From Bacteroidales bacterium (GTDB lineage: Bacteria > Bacteroidota > Bacteroidia > Bacteroidales > UBA932): a stretch of DNA of 62,408 nucleotides. Within the stretch, counting starts at the first letter, position 1, and each line of letters begins with the position of its first letter. Shown in pieces: positions 42,521 through 49,354 of the stretch. Position numbers and translations under genes: made by a program. The stretch is taken from positions 1 through 62,408 of the forward strand of contig JAFZLQ010000069.1 of assembly GCA_017551425.1 (NCBI GenBank), given 5' to 3'. Under the pieces are notes generated by a model. It had not been told where the DNA came from, did no database searches, and was given only the letters and a program-made list of their open reading frames with translations.

Positions 42521-43249
42521 CTATTTGAGGTTGTCCTTCCAGTCGCTGACAGGAGGAGCGGCGAGGTAGTAGTTGGCGCAGCCGTGCACGAGGACTATGT
42601 CGTCGTCGTCCGGCACAAGCACGGTGGCGTCGTAGTCCTTGAGACCTCCGCGGGCGGTAAGCCAGTGATGGACGGTCCCGAAGAATGTTGATGAATGCTC
42701 GGACGGGCGGCTTTCGTTATAGGTGAAAACCAGCTTGTAGGGATACTCAGGCTGATAATTGTTCATCTGGGTTGCGCCCACCAGGAACGAAGCCACGAGA
42801 TAGGGCTGCTGGTAGGTATCGGACACCCCGACGCTGCGGTCTTCCGGGAATTTTTCCTTGAGGTTGTTGAGCACCTGCTTGGCATTGGCGCTGAGATTGC
42901 ACATCTCCACGCACTTCTGGCCCTTGGTGCGGTCCCGGCGATACATCTCGAAAGCCATGAGGTTGAGGGCGAGGGTGCCGGGCTGGGAGGTGCCGAGAAG
43001 CTGGGACTGGAGGAAGGTGAATTCACGCACCGTCGCGGGGAAATGGGTGAAGGTGACGGTACCCGTGAGACCGGATTCGGTCTGGACCTCTTCCAGGGTG
43101 TATTGATGCTCTCCGTATGTGAGGGTATTGCCGTCCTTGAAGGGAACGGTGGTGTCGTCCTCGATGAAGTCGTCGATGTCGAACAGGCCTTCGCAGGCCG
43201 TGAAAATTGCGAGTGCAGCGCAGGCTGCAGCAAGGATTCTTGTCTTCAT
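42521..43249 (-). CDS. Lipoprotein of unknown function
   Basis: This 242-residue lipoprotein has signal MKTRILAAACAALAIFTAC. The mature part starts EGLFDIDDFIEDD (acidic, likely an export tether), followed by a mixed alpha/beta region with LTYGEHQYTLEEV, MAFEMYRRDRTKGQKC and YPYKLVFTYNES. I do not recognise a named family. I use the ATG at 43249; the longer frame overlaps the divergent Nif3-like gene. It sits alone, converging on pepO, with 52 nt between its start and the Nif3-like start. A weak box TATCTTGC (complement of 43268-43275) may be its promoter. Confidence 0.7.
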   Translation of the reverse strand: MKTRILAAACAALAIFTACEGLFDIDDFIEDDTTVPFKDGNTLTYGEHQYTLEEVQTESGLTGTVTFTHFPATVREFTFLQSQLLGTSQPGTLALNLMAFEMYRRDRTKGQKCVEMCNLSANAKQVLNNLKEKFPEDRSVGVSDTYQQPYLVASFLVGATQMNNYQPEYPYKLVFTYNESRPSEHSSTFFGTVHHWLTARGGLKDYDATVLVPDDDDIVLVHGCANYYLAAPPVSDWKDNLK

Positions 43250-43287
43250 AGGCTTATCTTTACGGCCGCAAGATACAAAAATTTCTG

Positions 43288-43295
43288 TATATTTG
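43288..43295 (+). promoter_or_regulatory. -7 box of the Nif3-like gene, 6 nt from the start
   Basis: TATATTTG followed by TATGTT and then the ATG at 43302. Near-leaderless arrangement. Confidence 0.6.
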
Positions 43296-43301
43296 TATGT
43301 T

Positions 43302-44090
43302 ATGAAAGTTTCAGACGTCATCGCCGCCATCGAGAAGACGGCGCCCCTGCACCTGCAGGAAGATTTCGACAATTCCGGCCTCCAGGTCGGTTTTCCCGAT
43401 TCGGAGATCAGCAAAGTCCTCACCTGCCTGGACGTCACGGAAGAAGTGGTGTTCGAGGCAACCGCACTCGGATGCGGCATGATAGTATCGCACCATCCGC
43501 TTATTTTCCACCCTCTCAGGCAGGTAAGCTGCGCAACCTACCAGCAGCGCTGCGTGGTGGACGCCCTCGCCAACGGAATCGCCATATATTCGGCCCACAC
43601 GAGCCTGGACAACGCCCCAGGAGGGGTCAACTACCGCATCGCATCCATGCTGGGCCTCGAGGACCTTTCCTGGCTGCAGCCCCGCCCCGACGGCGCAGGC
43701 GGTTCCGGAATAATCGGCATGCTGCCCGAGGCCGTCAGCGACAACGAGTTCCTGCGGCTTCTCAAGAGCGTCTTCAGCGTCGAATGCCTGCAGCACACCG
43801 CCCCCACAGGCAGACCTGTGCGCAAGGTGGCCGTATGCGGAGGCGGAGGGGCCTTCCTGAAGCCTGACGCCATGCGCATGCGCGCCGACGCCTTCATCAC
43901 CGGCGAGCTCCATTATCACGACTACTTCGGCGCCGACGGAATGCTCCTCGCCGCACTGGGGCACTACCAGAGCGAGCTCTGCACAGTGGACCTCCTGTAC
44001 GATATAATCGCCGCCGCGCTGCCGGAGCTGGAAATCGTCAAGACCTCCGTCAACACCAACGCTGTAAAGTATGACTCCTTCCAAGTGTGA
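43302..44090 (+). CDS. Nif3-like dinuclear metal centre protein (DUF34, YbgI/YqfO family)
   Basis: This 262-residue cytoplasmic protein has the family signatures EDFDNSGLQVGFPD near residue 21, SHHPLIFHPL near residue 64, and GELHYHDYFGADGMLLAALGHYQSE, which bind two metals. It lacks the inserted PII-like domain of the longer YqfO type. Proposed roles include metal insertion or GTP cyclohydrolase-like activity; none is settled for this branch. The gene overlaps the acyl-ACP thioesterase gene by 20 nt. Start is fixed by a promoter box 6 nt upstream. Confidence 0.9.
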   Translation: MKVSDVIAAIEKTAPLHLQEDFDNSGLQVGFPDSEISKVLTCLDVTEEVVFEATALGCGMIVSHHPLIFHPLRQVSCATYQQRCVVDALANGIAIYSAHTSLDNAPGGVNYRIASMLGLEDLSWLQPRPDGAGGSGIIGMLPEAVSDNEFLRLLKSVFSVECLQHTAPTGRPVRKVAVCGGGGAFLKPDAMRMRADAFITGELHYHDYFGADGMLLAALGHYQSELCTVDLLYDIIAAALPELEIVKTSVNTNAVKYDSFQV

Positions 44091-44820
44091 GCAGGAGCTT
44101 GCGGTCCCCTGCTATTTCTTCGACATAAACCGGCGCCTGCGTCCTGCGGCTTTCTTCGACCTCGCCCAGGAGCTTGCCGTACAGGGTTCCGCAATGGTCG
44201 GCGCGCCCGACTGGGTTCTCAAAGGCCGCGACGTAGCGTGGATACTCGCCCGGATGCACGTCCATTATGAGAGCCTGCCGCAGCTGTACGGCAAAGTGCG
44301 TTTCCAGACCTGGCACAGCGGTGTGACGGGGCCTCTGTACACCCGTGATTTCCTGATGCTTGCGCCGGACGGCAGCGTGCTCGTACGCGCCACCAGTTCA
44401 TGGGCGCTGATGGAAGTGAGCACCCGAAGCATAGCCAAGGCGGAACGCATTTTCGACCTGCTGCCCCCCGCTCCGCAATGGCCGGAAAGGGCGCTCGAAC
44501 AGGACGCGCCCAAGGTCATGTGGCCCCGCGACGCCAGTCCCGAATTCGTCTCCAGGCATGAGGTGAATTATTCCGATGTCGATTACAACGCCCACGCCAA
44601 CAACGCACGTTACCCCGTCTGGGCGTACGACGCTCTGCCGCAGGAGCTTGCGACCGGCGGGCGCATCACGGACTTCTACATCAACTACAACCGGGAACTG
44701 CACCTCGGAGAGACGGTGGAGCTTGCAGGCGCACGGCGGGACGAATCGTCCTGGGTAGTGGAAGGACGGCGCGAAGGCGTGCAGAACTTCATCTGCCGCA
44801 TGGACTTCGCAAGGCAGTAG
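44071..44820 (+). CDS. Acyl-ACP thioesterase (FatA/FatB-like, double hotdog)
   Basis: This 249-residue cytoplasmic protein is built of two hotdog domains, as in bacterial acyl-ACP thioesterases. The N-terminal hotdog has CYFFDINRRLRPAAFFDLAQE and VAWILARMHVHYESLP. The C-terminal hotdog has HEVNYSDVDYNAHANNARYP, containing the Asn-His pair used in catalysis, and ITDFYINYNREL. It releases free fatty acids from acyl-ACP. It overlaps the Nif3-like gene by 20 nt and ends 1 nt from the converging ung stop, so there is no room for a terminator. Confidence 0.88.
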   Translation: MTPSKCEQELAVPCYFFDINRRLRPAAFFDLAQELAVQGSAMVGAPDWVLKGRDVAWILARMHVHYESLPQLYGKVRFQTWHSGVTGPLYTRDFLMLAPDGSVLVRATSSWALMEVSTRSIAKAERIFDLLPPAPQWPERALEQDAPKVMWPRDASPEFVSRHEVNYSDVDYNAHANNARYPVWAYDALPQELATGGRITDFYINYNRELHLGETVELAGARRDESSWVVEGRREGVQNFICRMDFARQ

Positions 44821-44821
44821 C

Positions 44822-45490
44822 TTATAATCTCCAGTCTATAGGCTCCACGCCCTCCGCACGAAGGATGGCGTTGGCCTGGGAGAAATGCCTGCAGCCGAAG
44901 AAGGCTCCGCGGGCGAGGGGCGATGGGTGCGCGGCCTGCAGCACGAAGTGCCTGGAACTGTCTATGAGCGGCGCCTTGGAACGGGCGTAATTGCCCCAGA
45001 GCATAAAGACCACGCCGTCCCTGCAGTCTGATATACAACGGATTACGGCATCGGTAAACTCCTGCCAGCCAAGGGCCGAATGGGATGTGGGCTCACCGGC
45101 GCGGACCGTAAGGACCGCATTGAGCAGCAGCACTCCCTGGCGCGCCCAGTTCTCCAGGTTGGGACGGCCTGACATTTTGACACCGAGATCGTCTTCTATC
45201 TCCTTGAAGATATTCTTGAGCGACGGGGGCGCAGGCACGCCGTCCGGCACGGAGAACGAGAGCCCCATGGCCTGGCCGTAGCCGTGATAGGGATCCTGCC
45301 CGAGGATTACCACCTTCACTGCCGGAAGCGGGCAAAGGTCGAAGGCCCGGAAAATCTGCGGGCCCGGAGGATAGATGGTACGTCCGGCGGCCTTCTCTGC
45401 ATGAAGGGCGCCCGCGAGACGTTCGAAATAAGGCTTTTCAAACTCGCCGGCAAGGGCCTCCCGCCAGCTGTCTTCAATCTTAACCTGCAT
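44822..45490 (-). CDS. ung: Uracil-DNA glycosylase (family 1)
   Basis: This 222-residue cytoplasmic repair enzyme removes uracil from DNA. The water-activating motif VVILGQDPYHGYGQAMGLSF has Asp66 and His69. LLLNAVLTVRAG and the minor-groove loop HPSPLARGAFFGCRHF (catalytic His) are intact. Length is normal. Its ATG is 7 nt behind a TATATTTG box, divergent from coaD with only 42 nt between start codons. Confidence 0.97.
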   Translation of the reverse strand: MQVKIEDSWREALAGEFEKPYFERLAGALHAEKAAGRTIYPPGPQIFRAFDLCPLPAVKVVILGQDPYHGYGQAMGLSFSVPDGVPAPPSLKNIFKEIEDDLGVKMSGRPNLENWARQGVLLLNAVLTVRAGEPTSHSALGWQEFTDAVIRCISDCRDGVVFMLWGNYARSKAPLIDSSRHFVLQAAHPSPLARGAFFGCRHFSQANAILRAEGVEPIDWRL

Positions 45491-45497
45491 AACATCA

Positions 45498-45525
45498 CAA
45501 ATATACGCAAAAATACCTATATTTG
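45498..45525. promoter_or_regulatory. Compact divergent promoters of ung and coaD
   Basis: TATATTTG on the minus strand (complement of 45498-45505) is 7 nt from the ung ATG. TATATTTG on the plus strand (45518-45525) is 7 nt from the coaD ATG. Each -33 region must fall on the other gene's start region, so the two promoters should exclude one another. Confidence 0.65.
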
Positions 45526-45532
45526 TTGGACA

Positions 45533-46003
45533 ATGAACAATACGGCACTATTCCCGGGTTCCTTCGATCCGTTTACCGCAGGCCATCTGAACATCCTTCG
45601 GCGCGCCCTCACCATGTTCGACAACGTGGTAGTAGCCGTCGGTGTGAACCAGGACAAACGCGGCTTCTATCCCAACGACGTCAAGCGCGAAATAATACGC
45701 CAGGCCACGGCCGGCCTGAGCAATGTGCAGATCATTGAATACGACGGCCTTACGATCGACGTATGCCGCAACCTCGGCATCCGCCACATAGTGCGCGGCG
45801 TGCGCAACATGCTCGACTTTGAGAACGAACGCGCCATTGCCGACGCCAACCGCCGGCTCGCCCCGGAAATCGAGACCATCATCATCCCCACCGCCCAGGA
45901 ATTCGCGCACATTTCGTCCAGCGCGGTGCGGGACATACTACGCCACAACGGAGACACCTCCCTCTTCGTCCCCGAAGGCGTAATCCTTCCGCCCGTAAGA
46001 TGA
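45533..46003 (+). CDS. coaD: Phosphopantetheine adenylyltransferase
   Basis: This 156-residue cytoplasmic enzyme of coenzyme A synthesis transfers AMP to 4'-phosphopantetheine. The nucleotidyl-transferase motif FPGSFDPFTAGHLNILRRA (TxGH near residue 15), RGVRNMLDFENE, and the ISSSAVRDI end motif are intact. The ATG at 45533 lies 7 nt behind the promoter box and gives normal length. The stop overlaps the next lipoprotein gene by 4 nt. Confidence 0.97.
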   Translation: MNNTALFPGSFDPFTAGHLNILRRALTMFDNVVVAVGVNQDKRGFYPNDVKREIIRQATAGLSNVQIIEYDGLTIDVCRNLGIRHIVRGVRNMLDFENERAIADANRRLAPEIETIIIPTAQEFAHISSSAVRDILRHNGDTSLFVPEGVILPPVR

Positions 46004-46935
46004 AGCTGCTCTTCATCATACTGACCCTGCTGACCGGCTGCTCCTTCAGCTCCGGCACGGCCCCTGCATCGTCGGAACTGACGTCTGACCCTAAGGGCGG
46101 AACGTCTTCAGACGGCATTGGCCCTTATGAACTGACGTCTGAAGGCGTTCCGCCCGGCAACGAGTCAGACGTATCTTCCAATCCGGACAGCCTGGCCTTC
46201 GCCAAGCTTGACACCATGCTGCAGAACTACACCGCCGCAATAGAACGCGAAAGCACCGAGGTCAAGGGCAACGAATGCGACTTTCTCATCGGCTCGGTCA
46301 AGGACTCCCTCACCACTCAGCACATAGCCATCTGGCTCTACGACTTCTACAAGGAATCCCCCGTCATGGGCGATGAGGCCGTGGCCATACACATCTACGA
46401 CAACTGGTTCAAGGACGGAAAGATAGCGATGCGCAGCGAGTTCGACAAGCTGGACGCAGACATCTTCACCACCTTCAACCGCAGCACCCTCCTGGGCATG
46501 AAAGCCCCTCAGGTTGACCTGCAGAACCCCTGCGGACGCAAGGTGCGCATCCCCCAGGACGGCCCGCACTCCATACTGTTCTTCTTCGACACCGGCTGCG
46601 CCAAGTGCCAGCTCGAGTCGAAGGTCCTCCCGGGCATCCTGGAGAAGATCGAGTTCCCCACACGCTTCTACGCCGTTTACTGCGGCCACGACAAGAAAGC
46701 GTGGCGCAAGTTCCGCAACAGCTTCAAGGTGCGCAACAGGAACGTCGGAATCGTACATGCATGGGATCCGGAGATGGAGACGGACTACCTGCGCCTGTAC
46801 GGCGTGATTTCCACCCCGCGCCTCTACTTTACGGATACGGACGGAGAAATCCTCGGACGCCGTCTCGAGGCCGAATCACTGGCAGAAATAATCCAATACA
46901 TCAACTCATATTATGGGCAAAAGGAAAAGCAATAA
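46000..46935 (+). CDS. DUF5106/thioredoxin-like lipoprotein
   Basis: This 311-residue lipoprotein has signal MKLLFIILTLLTGC. A low-complexity linker (about 20-62) contains ELTSD and ELTSE repeats. A helical DUF5106-like region follows (about 65-160: LTTQHIAIWLYDFYKESPVMGDEAVAIH), then a thioredoxin-like domain with LFFFDTGCAKCQLE (CxxC near residue 204) and the cis-Pro segment VISTPRLYFTDTDGEI. It probably acts in extracytoplasmic thiol chemistry. It is coupled to coaD (4-nt overlap) and overlaps the next small gene by 23 nt. Confidence 0.8.
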   Translation: MKLLFIILTLLTGCSFSSGTAPASSELTSDPKGGTSSDGIGPYELTSEGVPPGNESDVSSNPDSLAFAKLDTMLQNYTAAIERESTEVKGNECDFLIGSVKDSLTTQHIAIWLYDFYKESPVMGDEAVAIHIYDNWFKDGKIAMRSEFDKLDADIFTTFNRSTLLGMKAPQVDLQNPCGRKVRIPQDGPHSILFFFDTGCAKCQLESKVLPGILEKIEFPTRFYAVYCGHDKKAWRKFRNSFKVRNRNVGIVHAWDPEMETDYLRLYGVISTPRLYFTDTDGEILGRRLEAESLAEIIQYINSYYGQKEKQ

Positions 46936-47149
46936 GATTGCGGGAGTCGATCCTGCCTACTTCGACAAGCAGCGCGAAGCCCTTCGCCGCAATCACCGTA
47001 AAACCGTATTCTTCAACGACAAGGAACTTGCCGCCATCCAGGAGTACTGCAGGCGGTTCAAGGTAGGTTCCCGCTCAGCCCTCATCCGCCAGGCAGTTAT
47101 GGAACGCGTCCTGCGAGGCCTGGAAGAGAATCATCCGACCCTATTCTGA
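46913..47149 (+). CDS. Small basic protein, ribbon-helix-helix-like
   Basis: This 78-residue cytoplasmic protein starts MGKRKSNKIAGVDPAYFDKQ. The C-terminal half KTVFFNDKELAAIQEYCRR followed by SRSALIRQAVMERVL has the strand-helix-helix pattern of ribbon-helix-helix proteins, including the SRSALIRQAV turn typical of the second helix. It could be a DNA-binding regulator or a Bacteroidota-specific helper. It overlaps the thioredoxin-like lipoprotein gene by 23 nt and is the last gene of the coaD operon. No toxin partner is seen. Confidence 0.7.
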   Translation: MGKRKSNKIAGVDPAYFDKQREALRRNHRKTVFFNDKELAAIQEYCRRFKVGSRSALIRQAVMERVLRGLEENHPTLF

Positions 47150-47154
47150 AAAAA

Positions 47155-47186
47155 AAGGTGCCCGATCAATCGAGCACCTTTCCTTT
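47155..47186. terminator. Bidirectional terminator between the coaD operon and rng
   Basis: AAGGTGC (47155-47161) pairs with GCACCTT (47174-47180), with inner CGAT/ATCG. The downstream TCCTTTTT (47181-47186 and beyond) serves the plus strand; the A-run at 47149-47156 serves the minus strand. The hairpin includes the last codons of rng. Confidence 0.8.
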
Positions 47187-48731
47187 TTCATCATAGAATT
47201 CATATTGCAGGATGCTGTGGTCTGTCTGTTCTTCGACACGCAGCTTGCATTTGTACTTGCGTCTCCATTTTGCTGCGAAGGAGTTCCACATCCCGCGCGT
47301 GAGATAAGCGCCGAGGATGGGGCTGGTCTTCAGCAGTAAGTTTCTTTTGCCTGACTTTTCCACAAGGTCCGACAGGCGTCTTTCGACCTGCTCGTCTATT
47401 ACCACCGTGGAGGCAATTTTGCCTGTGCCGTGGCAGAGGGGGCACTTTTCGGTGGTGTTGATTTCCGTTACGGGGCGGATGCGCTGGCGGGTGATCTGCA
47501 TGAGGCCGAATTTGGTGAGAGGCAGCACGTTATGGCGTGCGCGGTCTTTGTCCATCAGCTCTGTCATGTACTTGTAGAGATCGTTGCGGTGCTCGACGGA
47601 ATCCATGTCGATGAAATCGACTATGACGATGCCGCCCATATCCCGCAGGCGCAGCTGCCTGGCGATTTCTTCCGCCGCGAGCTTGTTGACCTCGAAGGTG
47701 TTCTCCTCCTGGTCGTTGGTCTTGGAACGGATGCCGCTGTTCACGTCGATGACCCCGAGCGCCTCGGTGGTCTCGATTACGAGATACGCACCACCCTTCA
47801 TGGGAACTATCTTGCCGAAGGAGCTCTTGATCTGCCTTGTGACCTCGAAGTGGTCGAATATGGGCTCCTTTCCCTCGTAGAGCTTTACTATCTTTTCCTG
47901 CTCCGGGGAGATGAGGGAGATGTAACGGCGTGTCTCTTCGTAAATCTTGGCGTCGTTGACGTAGATGTTGGTGAAGCTGTCGTTCAGAAGGTCCCTCAGG
48001 ACGGTGGTGGTTTTGGAATACTCGGTAAACAGCAGTCCAATGCCTTTGCTCTTCGAAATCTTCTTCCAGGAACTTTCCCACTTCTCTATGAGGGACTTGA
48101 GCTCCGCTACCAGGACGGCGGCCGAACTGCCCTCTGCGGCCGTACGGATGATGGCTCCGTAGTTGCGCGGGAGGATGTTTCCTACGAGAGTTTCGAGTCT
48201 GCGTTTTTCCTCTTTCGAGGCGATTTTTTGGGAGACGCTCACCTTCTGGGCGAAGGGGAGCAGTACGATGTTGCGTCCTGCCAATGAAATCTCGGCTGTC
48301 AGTCGGGATCCTTTGGTGGAGATCGGCTCCTTGACTATCTGGCCTATTATCATCTGTCCGGGCTTGAGGTAATCCTCTATGCGGCCTTCCTTGGCGAGGG
48401 AATCGCCTATCTTGATGCCGCTGTAAAGCTCGGCCATGTCGCGGTTGGGATTGCTTTCGCGCACGAACTTGTCGAAGGCGTCGAAGTGCAGGCCCAGGTC
48501 GAGATAGTGGATGAATGCTTCCTTGTTGTCGCCGATGTCCACGAAAGCGGCATTCAGGGCGGGGAGCAGTTTCTTGACGCGGCCAAGATATACATCCCCC
48601 ACCGAGAAGCTGTGACCCTGACTCGATTCGCGGTTGAACTCAATCAGTCGGTGATTCTCCAGCAAAGCCAGACGCACCTCTGCCGAGCCAACGTCGACCA
48701 CAAGGTCTTTTTCTTGGTTTTCGGACTCCAT
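47166..48731 (-). CDS. rng: Ribonuclease E/G (RNase G type)
   Basis: This 521-residue protein matures rRNA and decays mRNA. The S1 domain (SFSVGDVYLGRVKKLLPALNAAFVDIGDNKEAFIHY, about 40-130) is followed by the RNase H-like/DNase I-like catalytic core with IVIDFIDMDSVEHRNDLY, which carries the metal-binding aspartates. The zinc-link CPLCHGTGKI is near residue 440. There is no long C-terminal scaffold, so it is RNase G-like. I use ATG 48731 (MESENQ); the frame also offers a TTG eight codons upstream. It lies behind the terminator of the HU and COX24-type genes. Confidence 0.95.
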   Translation of the reverse strand: MESENQEKDLVVDVGSAEVRLALLENHRLIEFNRESSQGHSFSVGDVYLGRVKKLLPALNAAFVDIGDNKEAFIHYLDLGLHFDAFDKFVRESNPNRDMAELYSGIKIGDSLAKEGRIEDYLKPGQMIIGQIVKEPISTKGSRLTAEISLAGRNIVLLPFAQKVSVSQKIASKEEKRRLETLVGNILPRNYGAIIRTAAEGSSAAVLVAELKSLIEKWESSWKKISKSKGIGLLFTEYSKTTTVLRDLLNDSFTNIYVNDAKIYEETRRYISLISPEQEKIVKLYEGKEPIFDHFEVTRQIKSSFGKIVPMKGGAYLVIETTEALGVIDVNSGIRSKTNDQEENTFEVNKLAAEEIARQLRLRDMGGIVIVDFIDMDSVEHRNDLYKYMTELMDKDRARHNVLPLTKFGLMQITRQRIRPVTEINTTEKCPLCHGTGKIASTVVIDEQVERRLSDLVEKSGKRNLLLKTSPILGAYLTRGMWNSFAAKWRRKYKCKLRVEEQTDHSILQYEFYDEKGKVLD

Positions 48732-48751
48732 TATAGGACGGTTTGGGTAAA

Positions 48752-48782
48752 ACAAAAGGCCCGCCGGGTCTCCCGCCGGGCC
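48752..48782 (-). terminator. Terminator after the COX24-type ribosomal protein gene
   Basis: On the minus strand GGCCCGGCGGG and CCCGGCGGGCC (48758-48782) form a G+C-rich hairpin with one mismatch, followed by TTTTGTTTT. It ends the HU/small-protein transcript 21 nt before rng begins. Confidence 0.85.
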
Positions 48783-48794
48783 TGAAGCGACTTA

Positions 48795-48884
48795 TTATTT
48801 CTTCTTGTGTCTGTTGAGGCGGAGACGCTTCTTGCGTTTGTGCGTCGCCATCTTGTGCCTCTTGTGCTTCTTTCCGTTAGGCAT
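48795..48884 (-). CDS. AURKAIP1/COX24-domain small ribosomal-type protein (29 aa)
   Basis: A complete 30-codon frame encodes 29 residues, starting MPNGKKHKRHK and ending LNRHKKK, with MATHKRKKRLR between. This matches the Lys/Arg-rich mini-proteins annotated as AURKAIP1/COX24 domain in Bacteroidota. These are related to mitochondrial mS38 and actinobacterial bS22, which sit on the small ribosomal subunit. It is 17 nt downstream of the HU gene and directly followed by a terminator. Its size makes it easy to miss in annotation. Confidence 0.85.
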   Translation of the reverse strand: MPNGKKHKRHKMATHKRKKRLRLNRHKKK

Positions 48885-48901
48885 ATGCAAGTGGATTTAA
48901 A

Positions 48902-49177
48902 TTATTTCTGAAGCTCTGCAGTGAAGGCCTTGGACGGTTTGAAAGCAGGGATGTCGTGCTCGGGGATGGTGATGGTGGTCTTCTTGGTGATGTTGCGGGC
49001 AGCCTTGGTAGCGCGATGCTTGATGATGAAACTGCCAAATCCGCGAAGATAAACGGGCTCACCTTTAACTATAGATCCCTTGATTGCTTCCATGGAAGCC
49101 TCGAATACAGTCTGAACTGTGACTTTTTCAATGCCTGTTGCCTTTGCAACTTCACTGACGATTTCTGCTTTTGTCAT
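48902..49177 (-). CDS. HU-family DNA-binding protein
   Basis: This 91-residue histone-like protein starts MTKAEIVSEVAKATGIEKV. It has the HU/IHF core LRGFGSFIIKHRATKAARN, the beta-arm tip around TIPEHDIPAFKPSK, and a normal end. HU bends and compacts DNA. I chose the ATG at 49177; a longer frame by 12 codons lies inside the leader. A near-consensus promoter (TTTG, 19 nt, TATTTTTG) lies about 50 nt upstream. The COX24-type gene follows within the same transcript. Confidence 0.95.
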   Translation of the reverse strand: MTKAEIVSEVAKATGIEKVTVQTVFEASMEAIKGSIVKGEPVYLRGFGSFIIKHRATKAARNITKKTTITIPEHDIPAFKPSKAFTAELQK

Positions 49178-49229
49178 GTTTTTAGGTTTATATTTGGTTG
49201 TATATCTGTCCAATAATCAATTGGGAACG

Positions 49230-49260
49230 CAAAAATAGACTATATTTTCCAACTATCAAA
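49230..49260 (-). promoter_or_regulatory. Promoter of the HU gene
   Basis: On the minus strand TTTG (complement of 49257-49260), 19 nt, TATTTTTG (complement of 49230-49237). Leader of about 50 nt. Confidence 0.65.
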
Positions 49261-49354
49261 ATATTTTTTGCGTCTTTTCTTCTGGCACGGAGATTGACCA
49301 TATATTTACACGGGATAATTATGCCCTATTCACTGACATTTTGACACTGACATT

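Noticed and set aside
42450..42530. Full fourth copy of the 110-bp element behind pepO
   Set aside because: Only a TTGATTTTCAGC-like flank and a hairpin are shared; the GCGCAAA ends are missing, so I keep it as a terminator with possible kinship.
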